The notes: generated by a model from the sequence alone, not told the origin. Counted from the stretch's first letter, positions 17,345 to 26,329 are shown. The stretch is DNA of 44,721 bases from UMGS1601 sp964617585 (GCA_964617585.1 CAZTXS010000011.1:1-44721); one strand, 5' to 3'. Numbers and translations: made by a program.

Positions 17345-17405
17345 AAAGAATACCCTAGTCTTTTCGGCAGACATAAGTTAAAGTCTGAAGCCCGGGGTAT
17401 TCTTT
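17345..17405 (-). terminator. Large hairpin between the sulfotransferase and two-component genes
   Basis: AAAGAATACCC pairs with GGGTATTCTTT (11 bp), enclosing a smaller CAGAC/GTCTG hairpin. On the minus strand it is followed by TTTAATTTT, then directly by the response-regulator ribosome site. It could be a terminator or an attenuator. Confidence 0.7.
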
Positions 17406-17413
17406 ATCATAAA

Positions 17414-20400
17414 TCAGCCTATTGTAATTGTTCCGTCAACGTCATAAAGCTCGTCCTGATACATTATCTGAATTGAATAGGTATCGTTATCAAGAGTGTT
17501 AAGAGGTATTGGCAGTCCGTATGTGAACGACTTATTAGGGTCGCTTACCATCTTGATGTCTGATATATCATATACAAAGCTTCCGTTCTCGCCGTTAAAT
17601 ATTATCTGTGTAAAAGAATGATCGTCCGCCTTAGCATATAAAACGTTATTTCTTATTGAGAATGTGACCTGCTTATCAATCTTTCTTGAAGTAGAAAGCA
17701 GAACACGGTTTTCAACCTTAACCGGAGCCCTCAAATCTCCCTTTACATAGTTATCGTCTATCACCAAATCTCCGGCGCAGCTATTCAGATTAATATTAAC
17801 GTTATATCCGCGGTAAAAATGGTGTGAAATTGCCCAGGTATTTAAAACCTCTTCCGAATCATAATCATACTCGTAAACCATACCGCCGTTTCCGTCAATC
17901 TTAGGATCAAAATATGCGCATACAGAGAAAATCCTCTTTGCGTCAGGAATATAAATGTAATCTGACGTAATTCTCGAAAAGTCTGATTCGTAATTGTGAA
18001 GAAGCTCTACCGTTCCCTTTTTTACGTTTACGGCATAAATCTTTATATATGATTTATTTGTATCGTCAAAATAAGAAACCTTTCTGTGCTGATTATAATG
18101 GTTGTCAAACATCGCAATCTGAATCGTATCCGAATCGTTATCCAAATCCTCTTTTATTTCATATACGGTATGCTGCTGATAATGCCACTGTGAAACATCG
18201 TTCGGCTGCAAAACCTTATCATAAAATTCGGTGCCTTTCCAAAACTCAGGGTTACATAAAATCCACTCAATCTCATTTGTAGTCCAGTTGATTCTAATTC
18301 CCGAGTGAAGATTTCTGGGGCTTATAAGAATCGTGTCGGTTTCCTCATCATAAGATACCGTGTTTATATGCGCCCAGTCGTCCTTGTCAATATACGAAAG
18401 GCCTTCCAATATGTCGTCAAGAACCAGGGTCTTTACTACTTCTCCTGTTTCTCTGTCAATCTCCTGAATCGAGTTCTGCTCATATCCGTCGTTTGAATTG
18501 GTAGCTATAAGAAAATTTCCGCCCGGCGTTTTTTCTTTTATTTCATGATGTACTCCCTCAGGGAAGAAATATATATTATGCACCCTACCCAAAAGGTCCA
18601 TTTCATAAAATTCAGGCGAGTTCGGCATACTTGCATTAGGGAACAGCACGTCGTCGGTTTCAACCAACAGGCTGCCGTTCTCTAAAGGAAAAGCTCCGTA
18701 ATACATTGTGTTATTGAGGCAAAACCACCTTATATCGCCCGCCTGATCAAAACCGTAAAGATAAGGCGCCTGTATTCCCGAAACTATCATAAGTCCCATA
18801 GCCGATTTCGCAGAGCTTTTCGCTGTCTTGACAACTCCGTCAAGCTTCTCGGGAAGAGAATCGGTCTTAATTGTTAATTCTTTGGTCTTGACAACGCTTT
18901 TTCCGTCTAAAAGTTCCAAAACCACGGTGTTCTCATAGCTGGCATAAAGACCTATTATCGGAATCTTGTGCGCTTTGGAAGCGTCTATCGTGCTTTTAAT
19001 ATCATTATCCGAATCCTTTCCCTTTACAGTAACCCGCACCTTATACTCTTTATCAGTGTTAAATAAAACAACCGCCGTCAAAGGAGATATTTGATAAGGA
19101 TTCTGTATTACCGCAGGGTCGTCGAAAGAATAGTTTCCGTTTTCAAGCTCCTTGGTCAGAGCCTCGTCAATTTTCTTTGAATTCTCAACAGACGATTCCT
19201 CTGTTTTTATATCAGTCGTAATCGTCTTGCTTTGAAAGTCGTTTGACGACACCAGAGAATATGCGCTTCCGTCTACGTCATAAAGGGCGCTTTGAGCGCC
19301 CATATTATCTGATGATTCACTTGTGTCAACATAAAATCTGACAAATTGATCTGTGTCGTAAAGAGTACCGTTATTATACAGATAAATCGAATACTCATGT
19401 CCGGCCGGTATAGATTTGTCGTTTATCCAAACGCTGAAGTTTACGGTTTCCGCACCCTCGGCCTTGACTGCCGCCGCAATCTTATAGCTGTACATTGTTC
19501 CCGACTCGTCAACCATAACGAGAGCTGCGTCGTCTGATGTTTCGCTCCACGAACCGCTTACCAGCAGTCTGTCCGGCATATTGCTCATCTTAGTTATCTC
19601 AAAATCAATTTCCGAAGCCTTATTTACATCAACATCCGGATTTGAAATCGTTTCAACCGTACCCAGATCGCCTAAATATTTACCCACAGCGTCTACATCA
19701 TAAACGTCCGTACTCGAATACATTGAAAGTCTTTGGCTCCTATATGAGTTGCTTGGAATAACCAACTCATAAATCACCTTGCCGTCCTTTACTTCATCAA
19801 TTATTGATGAAGTTTCACAGCCGGACAATGCATACGGACTAACGTCATAGGTGTTTTTTTCCTTATTGTAGCCTATTCCGCCCGAGTGTACCCAGTAATC
19901 TCCGTCGGCGAGCTTATCTGCTCCGCTGATATATGAAGAATACCACTCCGCTCCGCGTTCCTTACCATAAGTCCAAACCTGTTCGACAGTCATTTTCTTA
20001 GTATCGATCTTGTATTCAACGGCTCTTGAATAAACGTTATCGCCGGTTGTTTTTTTATCTTCATTACCGACCTTTGTTCTTCCTGCTCCGTTATCAAACA
20101 GAAGTATATTGCCGTCGTCGGTCATAGTTGCGTGATGCTGAGCATACTGCCATTCAAAATCATCACCGACAGGAGTAAAGAACTTATCCTCGCTTACGCT
20201 CGTCCAGCCCTCCGGATCACCCAATACCCATGACAGCGTTCCTTTGGTTTTGTTTATTCCCAACACTGCGTCTAAATGTCTGCATGAAAGCAATATAGTA
20301 TCTGTATCTTCATCATAATAAACCGAATTATTATGACACCAGTCTTCGTCAGTACGGTTTATCGAACCGCCGTCCGCAGGGTCGATTAAATCACTCACGT

Positions 20401-21334
20401 CAATTCTCTGAAGCACTTCGCCCGTTTCTCTGTCAATCTCTACTACGGTAGCTTCAATCGTCGATAAATCTTCAGTATCCGAAGCGACAAGAAGATTTCC
20501 GTTACTCATCTCGAAAACATCGTGATGCTGTCCTCCGGGGATAAGATAATCGTTATAAACCTTTCCGCACAAGTCAAATTCAACTAATCCGGTTACATAA
20601 TAGTACGATTTCAAAAGCCTTGCGCTTGAAGCTATCATGTGTCCGTTAGCAAGCCTTTTGGCGGGGAAGCCTGTTGAAACAGACGAGGAAAGCAGCCAGC
20701 GAATATCTCCGGCGTTGTCAATAGCGCAGTTCATATAATTACTGTCTGCAGATATATACGAAATAAAGGTGAGCTTATCATTATCTACCTGATCCTGCTC
20801 ATAAACCTTAACCTCTGCGTCGTTCAATATTGTGTCGGCTTTTTCGGTCGTAATCTTAAGCGTCTTGCTTTCTCCTCCCGAAAGCTCTAAAACCACCTCG
20901 GTTTCTTCGCCGTTATACAGTCCGTAGACAGGAATAATATGATCCTTTGCCTTTTCAAAGCTCGTAGTAATATCCTGCGCAGAATCCTTTCCCTTTACAG
21001 TCAGCTCAACAGATTCCTTTTTATCTGTCGAAAAAATAACCATAGCAGTCAGGGGCGAATTTCCGTAAGGATTTATAACTATGAACGGATCGTCAATCTT
21101 ATAACCGTTATCGAGTTCTTTTTTAAGATTTTCGTCAATCTTTGTCTGCTCCTCTAAATAATCGGTATACTCAACCTCGGTTTTGCCGGCGTTATTCACA
21201 TCGGCAGACAATGAACCGGAAGACTTATTGTCCGCTGTTTTACTGTCGTTTATAATTTTATATGCGCCGAATCCTCCTGCGCAAATAAGGACTATAACCG
21301 TCACGGCTATTACAATTTTTGACTTAATATTCAT
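17414..21334 (-). CDS. Tandem-duplicated arylsulfate sulfotransferase, membrane-anchored
   Basis: 1306 residues, about twice the family length. A single N-terminal helix (about 7-26) without a lipobox suggests a signal anchor with the rest outside. Two homologous units follow: about 60-670 and about 712-1306. Each has an N-terminal beta domain (DDP.VI.NPY..SPLTA; VKGKDS..DI) and a propeller. Residues matching the known active site of E. coli AssT (H252, H356, R374, H436) appear in both: H270/271, H334, R352, H400 in unit 1; H929/930, H989, R1007, H1055 in unit 2. The family moves sulfate from one phenolic ester to another through a sulfo-histidine. The first unit carries an extra segment of about 100 residues at its end. 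The lipoprotein gene upstream is probably in the same operon. Confidence 0.87.
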   Translation of the reverse strand: MNIKSKIVIAVTVIVLICAGGFGAYKIINDSKTADNKSSGSLSADVNNAGKTEVEYTDYLEEQTKIDENLKKELDNGYKIDDPFIVINPYGNSPLTAMVIFSTDKKESVELTVKGKDSAQDITTSFEKAKDHIIPVYGLYNGEETEVVLELSGGESKTLKITTEKADTILNDAEVKVYEQDQVDNDKLTFISYISADSNYMNCAIDNAGDIRWLLSSSVSTGFPAKRLANGHMIASSARLLKSYYYVTGLVEFDLCGKVYNDYLIPGGQHHDVFEMSNGNLLVASDTEDLSTIEATVVEIDRETGEVLQRIDVSDLIDPADGGSINRTDEDWCHNNSVYYDEDTDTILLSCRHLDAVLGINKTKGTLSWVLGDPEGWTSVSEDKFFTPVGDDFEWQYAQHHATMTDDGNILLFDNGAGRTKVGNEDKKTTGDNVYSRAVEYKIDTKKMTVEQVWTYGKERGAEWYSSYISGADKLADGDYWVHSGGIGYNKEKNTYDVSPYALSGCETSSIIDEVKDGKVIYELVIPSNSYRSQRLSMYSSTDVYDVDAVGKYLGDLGTVETISNPDVDVNKASEIDFEITKMSNMPDRLLVSGSWSETSDDAALVMVDESGTMYSYKIAAAVKAEGAETVNFSVWINDKSIPAGHEYSIYLYNNGTLYDTDQFVRFYVDTSESSDNMGAQSALYDVDGSAYSLVSSNDFQSKTITTDIKTEESSVENSKKIDEALTKELENGNYSFDDPAVIQNPYQISPLTAVVLFNTDKEYKVRVTVKGKDSDNDIKSTIDASKAHKIPIIGLYASYENTVVLELLDGKSVVKTKELTIKTDSLPEKLDGVVKTAKSSAKSAMGLMIVSGIQAPYLYGFDQAGDIRWFCLNNTMYYGAFPLENGSLLVETDDVLFPNASMPNSPEFYEMDLLGRVHNIYFFPEGVHHEIKEKTPGGNFLIATNSNDGYEQNSIQEIDRETGEVVKTLVLDDILEGLSYIDKDDWAHINTVSYDEETDTILISPRNLHSGIRINWTTNEIEWILCNPEFWKGTEFYDKVLQPNDVSQWHYQQHTVYEIKEDLDNDSDTIQIAMFDNHYNQHRKVSYFDDTNKSYIKIYAVNVKKGTVELLHNYESDFSRITSDYIYIPDAKRIFSVCAYFDPKIDGNGGMVYEYDYDSEEVLNTWAISHHFYRGYNVNINLNSCAGDLVIDDNYVKGDLRAPVKVENRVLLSTSRKIDKQVTFSIRNNVLYAKADDHSFTQIIFNGENGSFVYDISDIKMVSDPNKSFTYGLPIPLNTLDNDTYSIQIMYQDELYDVDGTITIG

Positions 21335-21399
21335 ATTCTTCCGTCTTCCTTTCTTGACCTCTCAGATTATACTTCAAAGTCTTATAAGTTTATTAAATC

Positions 21400-21948
21400 C
21401 TAAAGAGCTATTTCAAGCTTTTCAGATGTAAACTGATAAACAAGCTTTAGTTCCTTTGAATCCTCCGGAATCTGATAACAGATCCATCCCTCGTTCTCTC
21501 CGAAATTCAAATTATCGCCGGTCATTCTCATCATTCCCAGGTCAGTAATAAACGAGTCCTCTTCCCTGGTATATTCGTTTCCGTCGCTGTCGGTCAGTTT
21601 GAACTTGCTCCAGTCGATTATTTCAGAACTGTCGTTCTTGGTTATTTTAAGCTTAATAAGACAGAACGTTTTGCCCTCGTCCGCTTTCTTTTCAAAATTG
21701 TTCGTTTCAACCTCGGCATATCCTAAAGATACGCTGGCATTTTCAAGCGACGATTCTACCATACTGTTTTCATAAACAATCTCCCAGCCTGCCGCTTCAT
21801 AGGTTTCAGGAGTGCTCTCCTCAATATCGTTAGCAGGCGCGGTACTGCTTGTTCCGCTCGAGCTTCCGTTTGAGTTTTCATCATCCGAACAGCCCGTGAA
21901 CGCCATAAGCAAGCTTACGCACAATACCAATAATAAAAGCTTCTTCAT
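21400..21948 (-). CDS. Lipoprotein, DUF4352-like
   Basis: 182 residues from the ATG at 21948; a GTG three codons earlier (21957) is also possible since AAAGG lies 4 nt before it. Lipoprotein signal: hydrophobic run LLLLVLCVSLLM then AFTGC, with Cys about 20 as the lipidated residue. A Ser/Gly/Thr-rich spacer is followed by a beta-rich domain of about 130 residues (FCLIKLKITKND...KLTDSDGNEY) like the DUF4352/TRF2-type immunoglobulin fold found on Gram-positive lipoproteins. Encoded 65 nt upstream of the sulfotransferase on the same strand, so it may be an accessory surface protein. Function not known. Confidence 0.82.
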   Translation of the reverse strand: MKKLLLLVLCVSLLMAFTGCSDDENSNGSSSGTSSTAPANDIEESTPETYEAAGWEIVYENSMVESSLENASVSLGYAEVETNNFEKKADEGKTFCLIKLKITKNDSSEIIDWSKFKLTDSDGNEYTREEDSFITDLGMMRMTGDNLNFGENEGWICYQIPEDSKELKLVYQFTSEKLEIAL

Positions 21949-22104
21949 AAAAATCACTATACCTTTCTTAGAAATTTGAGTAGATTTCAGCTTACATAAA
22001 GCAACTCAAAAAACACATGAAAAATTTTCACGTTATTTGATATTTCCCCCTAAAATTATGGTTTCCCCGTAATAATTTTATTATGATTAGGTCAGTGAAA
22101 ATTA

Positions 22105-22203
22105 TTCAATAAGGGCTTGCCCGTCATTCAATGCGGCAAGGGTCGGCATTGACGACTACCCGCCGCTTATAGAGGCGGGGGGGGACATCTTGCCTAAGTT
22201 ATA
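22105..22203 (+). repeat. Dispersed repeat, shortened copy 3
   Basis: TTCAATAAGGGCTTGCCCG start, GGTCGGCATTG half-hairpin (degenerate on its right arm), then straight to CCGCCGCTTATAGAGGCGG and the ACATCTTGCCTAAGTTATA end. The central GTTC/GAAC stem is absent. It ends 4 nt past the stop of the minus-strand GDPD gene. The rest of the gap 21958-22104 is AT-rich without a gene. Confidence 0.9.
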
Positions 22204-22207
22204 ACGT

Positions 22208-23848
22208 TTAATTTTCAAAAATTTTGCCGTCAGTAGTAATATAATCGAGTCCGCAGTTATGTATAAGCAAATATGCCTGATATGAATCGTTTACAGTATA
22301 AGCGGAAACCTTAACCCCTAAGCTATGAAAGGTTTCAACCAGGCTCTTGGACAAATAGTTCACATTACCGCCGTAATCCATTCCGTACTTCTTACACCAC
22401 TGCGCAATAGCCGCCGAAGCTTCCTTTTCAAGCCTTTGAAATCTAACGTTCTTATCGCTGTATTCAGAAGCCTCAAATACCTTTTTCAATGCAAGAAGCT
22501 TATCCTGCTGAAAAGATGAAAAGCAAGTCCGATCAAGCAGATCATATTCATTTATCAAATCGAGTATTCTTTCATAAGCGCCTTTTTTAAGCACATTGCC
22601 CTCGTCGTCATAAACCGTTTCGCTGAAATTACAGTTTTTAAGCTCAAGCTGCGCCGTTGCATTAGGATATTTTGCAATGACCTCTAAATACTCCCGGAGG
22701 GTGGGTATCTTCAAATCAGAATACTTTGATATATTACTGCCCGATTTTATAGTATAGCTTTTCACCTGGGCAAGCGTAAGCTCGTCTATATTTTTATCAA
22801 CTCCGCACATAGCCGAAAGACTTTGATTGTGAAGCAGAACAAACTCGCCGTCGGTAGTTTCCCAAATATCGGTTTCCACAGCGCAGAAGCCGCTCTCCTT
22901 TGCGGCAAGCTCAAACGCCGGAACTGTATTTTCTGGGGCTTTATCACTTAACCCCCTGTGAGCCACGAATCCGCAGTCAGCGCTTGTAAGCGGATACACC
23001 CAGAAAGTGTATTTTGAGCTTTTTGAAGAATCTTTAGTCGTGGCGGTTATTGTTACCATGCCGACTCCTACCGCCGTAACCTTACCGTTTCCGTCAACCT
23101 TGGCAATTTCCGTATCAGAGGATTTATATGTAACCGTCTTGTTCGTAGCTGTCGAAGGGGTAATCTTCGTGCTGAGCTTAACCGATTGACCCCGCAGTAA
23201 GTTCTCATTACCTGCTGCCGGAGAAATGCTTATACCCGTAACGTGAGTTTTAACCGTAACCGTAACGGAATCGGATTTTTTCGTTCCGTCGGTTGATACA
23301 ACCTTTATTTTAGCCGTTCCGTTTTTCTTTGGCGTGATAACTCCGTTTGAAACCGAAACTACGCTGTTGTCGCTTGAGAACCATTTAAGTTTTTTATTAG
23401 CGGCCTTAGCAGGCTTGACCGCCGTTTTAAGATTATAGCTTTTACCGACATAAACCGTCTTTGTATCGCCCGTATTTGTCAGCGTAACCTTTGAAACCTT
23501 TTTACCTACCGTAATTATTATTGAAACTTTTTTGCCGCTTCCGTCGGTCGCCTTAGCGGTGATTACTGCGCTTCCTTTCTTTAAAGCCGTAATTTTTCCG
23601 TTCTTGGATACCTTTACGATTTTTTTGTTGCTTGACTTCCATTTAATATTTTTGGCTGATTTCGCAGGCTTGACCGTCAGGTTTAGTTTTACTTTCTTAC
23701 CCTTGTTTACAGTAAGATTTTTTCCGTATGTATTTATTTTTATCGACTTTATTTTTGACGCCGCTCCTGCCGAAATAACCGTGGACGGAATCATAACGGC
23801 AAAGCAAAGCATAATAATAAAAGTCCGTTTTAAAAATTTTTTACCCAT
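22208..23848 (-). CDS. Secreted glycerophosphodiester phosphodiesterase with three BIG2 domains
   Basis: 546 residues. Signal peptide at about 1-30. Three bacterial Ig-like (BIG2) repeats at about 33-115, 118-202 and 205-288, each with the WxSSD/N..VAxV..G.VTA pattern; the first two are very Lys-rich. C-terminal GDPD domain at about 292-546: H297-R298 (AHRGLSDKAPENT), E325 and D327 (ETDIW), second His H340 in LLHNQSL, then QLELKN and YTVND. The usual HD after the beta strand is HN here. The family cleaves glycerophosphodiesters to glycerol-3-phosphate and an alcohol, and some act on teichoic acids. BIG2 repeats suggest attachment to the wall or a glycan. Confidence 0.92.
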   Translation of the reverse strand: MGKKFLKRTFIIMLCFAVMIPSTVISAGAASKIKSIKINTYGKNLTVNKGKKVKLNLTVKPAKSAKNIKWKSSNKKIVKVSKNGKITALKKGSAVITAKATDGSGKKVSIIITVGKKVSKVTLTNTGDTKTVYVGKSYNLKTAVKPAKAANKKLKWFSSDNSVVSVSNGVITPKKNGTAKIKVVSTDGTKKSDSVTVTVKTHVTGISISPAAGNENLLRGQSVKLSTKITPSTATNKTVTYKSSDTEIAKVDGNGKVTAVGVGMVTITATTKDSSKSSKYTFWVYPLTSADCGFVAHRGLSDKAPENTVPAFELAAKESGFCAVETDIWETTDGEFVLLHNQSLSAMCGVDKNIDELTLAQVKSYTIKSGSNISKYSDLKIPTLREYLEVIAKYPNATAQLELKNCNFSETVYDDEGNVLKKGAYERILDLINEYDLLDRTCFSSFQQDKLLALKKVFEASEYSDKNVRFQRLEKEASAAIAQWCKKYGMDYGGNVNYLSKSLVETFHSLGVKVSAYTVNDSYQAYLLIHNCGLDYITTDGKIFEN

Positions 23849-23993
23849 TTATACAGAATAATTCCTTTCTGTTTTCTTTTTCAGTATGCTCCCATAGAGT
23901 CAATGATTAGCAGTATATACATTTTTAATTATACATATTTTCAAAGAATCGTCTGTGAAAACTGTGTGAAGTCTAAAACAAAATCATATGCGA

Positions 23994-24099
23994 TTCAATA
24001 AGGACTTGCCCGTCATTCAACGCGGCAAGAGTCGGCATTGCCGACCGAGTAATGAAAACCTCCGCCTATAGAGGCGTGGGACATTTTGCCTAAGTTATA
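23994..24099 (+). repeat. Dispersed repeat, shortened copy 4
   Basis: TTCAATAAGGACTTGCCCG start; GTCGGCATTGCCGAC hairpin; then GTAATGAAAACC, the CCGCCTATAGAGGCG hairpin and ACATTTTGCCTAAGTTATA. It lacks the central GTTC/GAAC stem. Lies in the long non-coding gap 23849-24621, which holds two repeat copies and AT-rich sequence. Confidence 0.9.
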
Positions 24100-24229
24100 G
24101 TTATTTTATTTTTTTCATATAATACATAAAATAATATCATATAATTAACATAGAATCAAATAAAATTGATAAAAATAATAAAAAAGTCTATCGTGTGAAT
24201 TTTCTGCAAGGTATAAAGATTAAATTCTA

Positions 24230-24258
24230 TTGACAAAGCAGACTTATAATGATAATAT
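24230..24258 (+). promoter_or_regulatory. Possible promoter upstream of ptsI
   Basis: TTGACA (perfect) at 24230 with TAATAT 17 nt later; a better TATAAT at 24245 is only 9 nt away, so spacing is not ideal for it. If used, it would make a leader of about 350 nt containing repeat copy 5. No riboswitch fold was recognised in that leader. Confidence 0.35.
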
Positions 24259-24416
24259 AAAATTAAAGAAAAAACTGTTATCCGACTGCTTAAAATTTGA
24301 ATTTAATGAGTTTTATTGATAGACCACTTCTGCTTTGTTCAGACTGTAAGGGACATTCTGTGCCTTTTCAGCTTAATTGGCGGAATTGGTTATTTTAATT
24401 TTCGCACAATTATTGC

Positions 24417-24522
24417 TTCAATAAGGGCTTGCCAGTCATTCAACATGGCAAGGGTCGGCATTGCCGACCGAGTAATGAAACCCGCCGCCTATAGAGGCGT
24501 GGGACATCTTGTCTAAGTTATA
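24417..24522 (+). repeat. Dispersed repeat, shortened copy 5
   Basis: TTCAATAAGGGCTTGCC start, AACATGGCAAGGGTCGGCATT, right arm GCCGACC, GTAATGAAACCCGCC, CCTATAGAGGCG, CATCTTGTCTAAGTTATA end. It lacks the central stem. It is 318 nt after copy 4, in the same orientation. Confidence 0.9.
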
Positions 24523-24584
24523 TATTAAAAAAACGGAAAACACGGATTTTCCCTTGTTTCTTCAGATAAAGCACATGATATTGA

Positions 24585-24621
24585 AAGGAGGAGTATTCCG
24601 TTAAGGGAATACGTTCATAAA
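24585..24621 (+). promoter_or_regulatory. Ribosome site separated from the ptsI start by a hairpin
   Basis: AAGGAGG at 24585-24591 ends 30 nt before the ATG, too far for normal initiation. Between lies a hairpin, GTATTCC (24593-24599) with GGAATAC (24606-24612), then 9 nt. If the hairpin forms, the spacing shrinks to about 10 nt. Confidence 0.6.
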
Positions 24622-26274
24622 ATGAAAAAATGCTCAGGTAAAAGCGTTTTCGGCGGTATTGCAATCGGAAAAATTCAGGTTTTTCAAAAAGGACAGCAGA
24701 AAATCAAACGAATAAAAATAAGCGATCCCGCCGCTGAAATAGAAAGATTCAACAAAGCAAGGGATAAAGCTATAGAAGGGCTTCAAAAGCTTTACGAAAA
24801 GGCGCTGAAAGAAGTAGGCGAGCAAAACGCCGCTATTTTTCAGATTCACCAAATGATGCTTAACGATATAGACTATACAAAGTCTATCGAAAATATTATA
24901 AATTCTCAAAGCGTTAACGCTGAATTTGCCGTTGCCTCAACAAGCGACAATTTTCACGATATGTTCGCCGCAATGGACGACGAATATATGAAAGCAAGAG
25001 CCGCAGATGTGAAAGATGTTTCAGAACGGATGCTGAGTATATTATGCAACACCGAAAGCGAATCGGTCGATTCAAAGGAGCCTTCCATTATAGTTGCGGA
25101 CGATTTATCACCAAGTGAAACGGTACAACTCAATAAAGAGCTTGTTCTGGCTTTTGTAACAGTTCACGGAAGCTCAAACTCTCACACTGCAATACTTGCA
25201 CGGACAATGAATATCCCTGCCGTAATAGGAACCGATATTCCCCTTGACAGCTCTCTGAACGGCAGTCTTGCGGTCGTTGACGGCTTTAACGGAGTTATTT
25301 ATATCGAACCGGATGAAAAGCTTTTAAAGAAAATGAAAATCAAACAGGAGGCAGAGCTTTATAAAAGAAAGCTTCTGCTGAAACTCAAGGGAAAAGAAAC
25401 GATTACCTCAGACAATAAGAAGGTCAAACTTTACGCCAATATAGGAAACACAAAAGACTTGTCTTCCGTGCTGGAAAACGACGCCGAAGGAATAGGTCTT
25501 TTCAGAAGTGAATTTATATATCTTGAAAAAGAAAGCTTTCCTACAGAGGAGGAGCAGTTTCAAATATACAAATCCGCTGCGGAATCCATGTCGGGAAAAA
25601 AGGTTATATTTAGAACCCTGGACATCGGAGCGGACAAACAGGCTGATTATTTTAACCTTGAAAAAGAAGAAAACCCCGCTATGGGGCTTCGGGCAATAAG
25701 AATCTGCCTGACTAATCATGAAATATTCAAAACTCAGCTTCGAGCTTTATACAGAGCAAGCTCATTCGGAAACATTTCGATAATGTATCCTATGATCACT
25801 TCGGTCGAAGAAGTTTTGGAAATCAAAGAGCTTTCGGCGCTGGTAAAAAAAGAGCTTGACGAACAAGGCGTATCATACGATAAAAATGTCGAGGAAGGAA
25901 TTATGATTGAAACTCCTGCGGCGGCTTTAATTTCCGACAAGCTTGCAAAGGAAGTCGATTTCTTCAGCATAGGTACGAACGATCTGTCCCAGTATACAAT
26001 GGCTATAGACAGACAGAATTCACATATCGACAGGTTTTACAACCCCCGCCACCTTGCCGTGCTTCGCATGATAAAAACCACCGTCGATAACGCTCATAAA
26101 AACGGAATCTGGGTTGGCATCTGCGGTGAGCTGGGAGCTGATCCGGAGCTTACGGAAACCTTTTTGAAAATAGGTGTGGATGAGCTTTCCGTATCTCCGT
26201 CCATGATTCTGCCTATCAGAGATAAAATAAGAAGCACTGATGTTTCAAAGCTTGATTTTCAGTTCGATTTATAA
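24622..26274 (+). CDS. ptsI: PTS enzyme I (phosphoenolpyruvate-protein phosphotransferase)
   Basis: 550 residues; the usual family length is about 570. Takes phosphate from PEP and passes it to HPr, the first step of PTS sugar uptake; cytosolic. Domains: N-terminal HPr-binding helices (about 30-140), swivelling phospho-His domain with H188 in GSSNSHTAILAR, and the PEP-binding barrel (about 250-540) with GIGLFRSEF, FRTLDIGADK, NPAMGLRAIR, GTNDLSQYT and the catalytic Cys in GICGELGAD. The active His neighbourhood GSSNSHT differs from the common GGRTSHT. No HPr or sugar-specific PTS gene is next to it. Its last codon and stop lie in repeat copy 6. Start chosen as the first ATG fitting the family N-terminus. 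Confidence 0.95.
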   Translation: MKKCSGKSVFGGIAIGKIQVFQKGQQKIKRIKISDPAAEIERFNKARDKAIEGLQKLYEKALKEVGEQNAAIFQIHQMMLNDIDYTKSIENIINSQSVNAEFAVASTSDNFHDMFAAMDDEYMKARAADVKDVSERMLSILCNTESESVDSKEPSIIVADDLSPSETVQLNKELVLAFVTVHGSSNSHTAILARTMNIPAVIGTDIPLDSSLNGSLAVVDGFNGVIYIEPDEKLLKKMKIKQEAELYKRKLLLKLKGKETITSDNKKVKLYANIGNTKDLSSVLENDAEGIGLFRSEFIYLEKESFPTEEEQFQIYKSAAESMSGKKVIFRTLDIGADKQADYFNLEKEENPAMGLRAIRICLTNHEIFKTQLRALYRASSFGNISIMYPMITSVEEVLEIKELSALVKKELDEQGVSYDKNVEEGIMIETPAAALISDKLAKEVDFFSIGTNDLSQYTMAIDRQNSHIDRFYNPRHLAVLRMIKTTVDNAHKNGIWVGICGELGADPELTETFLKIGVDELSVSPSMILPIRDKIRSTDVSKLDFQFDL

Positions 26275-26329
26275 CTTAGGCAAGATGCCGACCCTTGCCG
26301 CGTTGAACGACGGGCAAGCCCTTATTGAA
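26270..26329 (-). repeat. Dispersed repeat, minimal deletion-derived copy 6 (reverse)
   Basis: On the minus strand the 5' module runs to AAGGGTCGGCAT and then joins directly to CTTGCCTAAGTTATA, so the middle is lost at a short shared CAT. Its 3' end overlaps the ptsI stop codon and last Leu codon. Confidence 0.85.

Noticed and set aside
24316..24516. 66-codon frame spanning repeat copy 5
   Set aside because: Much of it is repeat sequence, there is no ribosome site and no protein-like pattern.
22105..24522. CRISPR-like array, because the same about 100-nt unit occurs three times within 2.4 kb
   Set aside because: Units are long, contain hairpins, are separated by hundreds to thousands of bases including a gene, and there are no regular spacers or cas genes.
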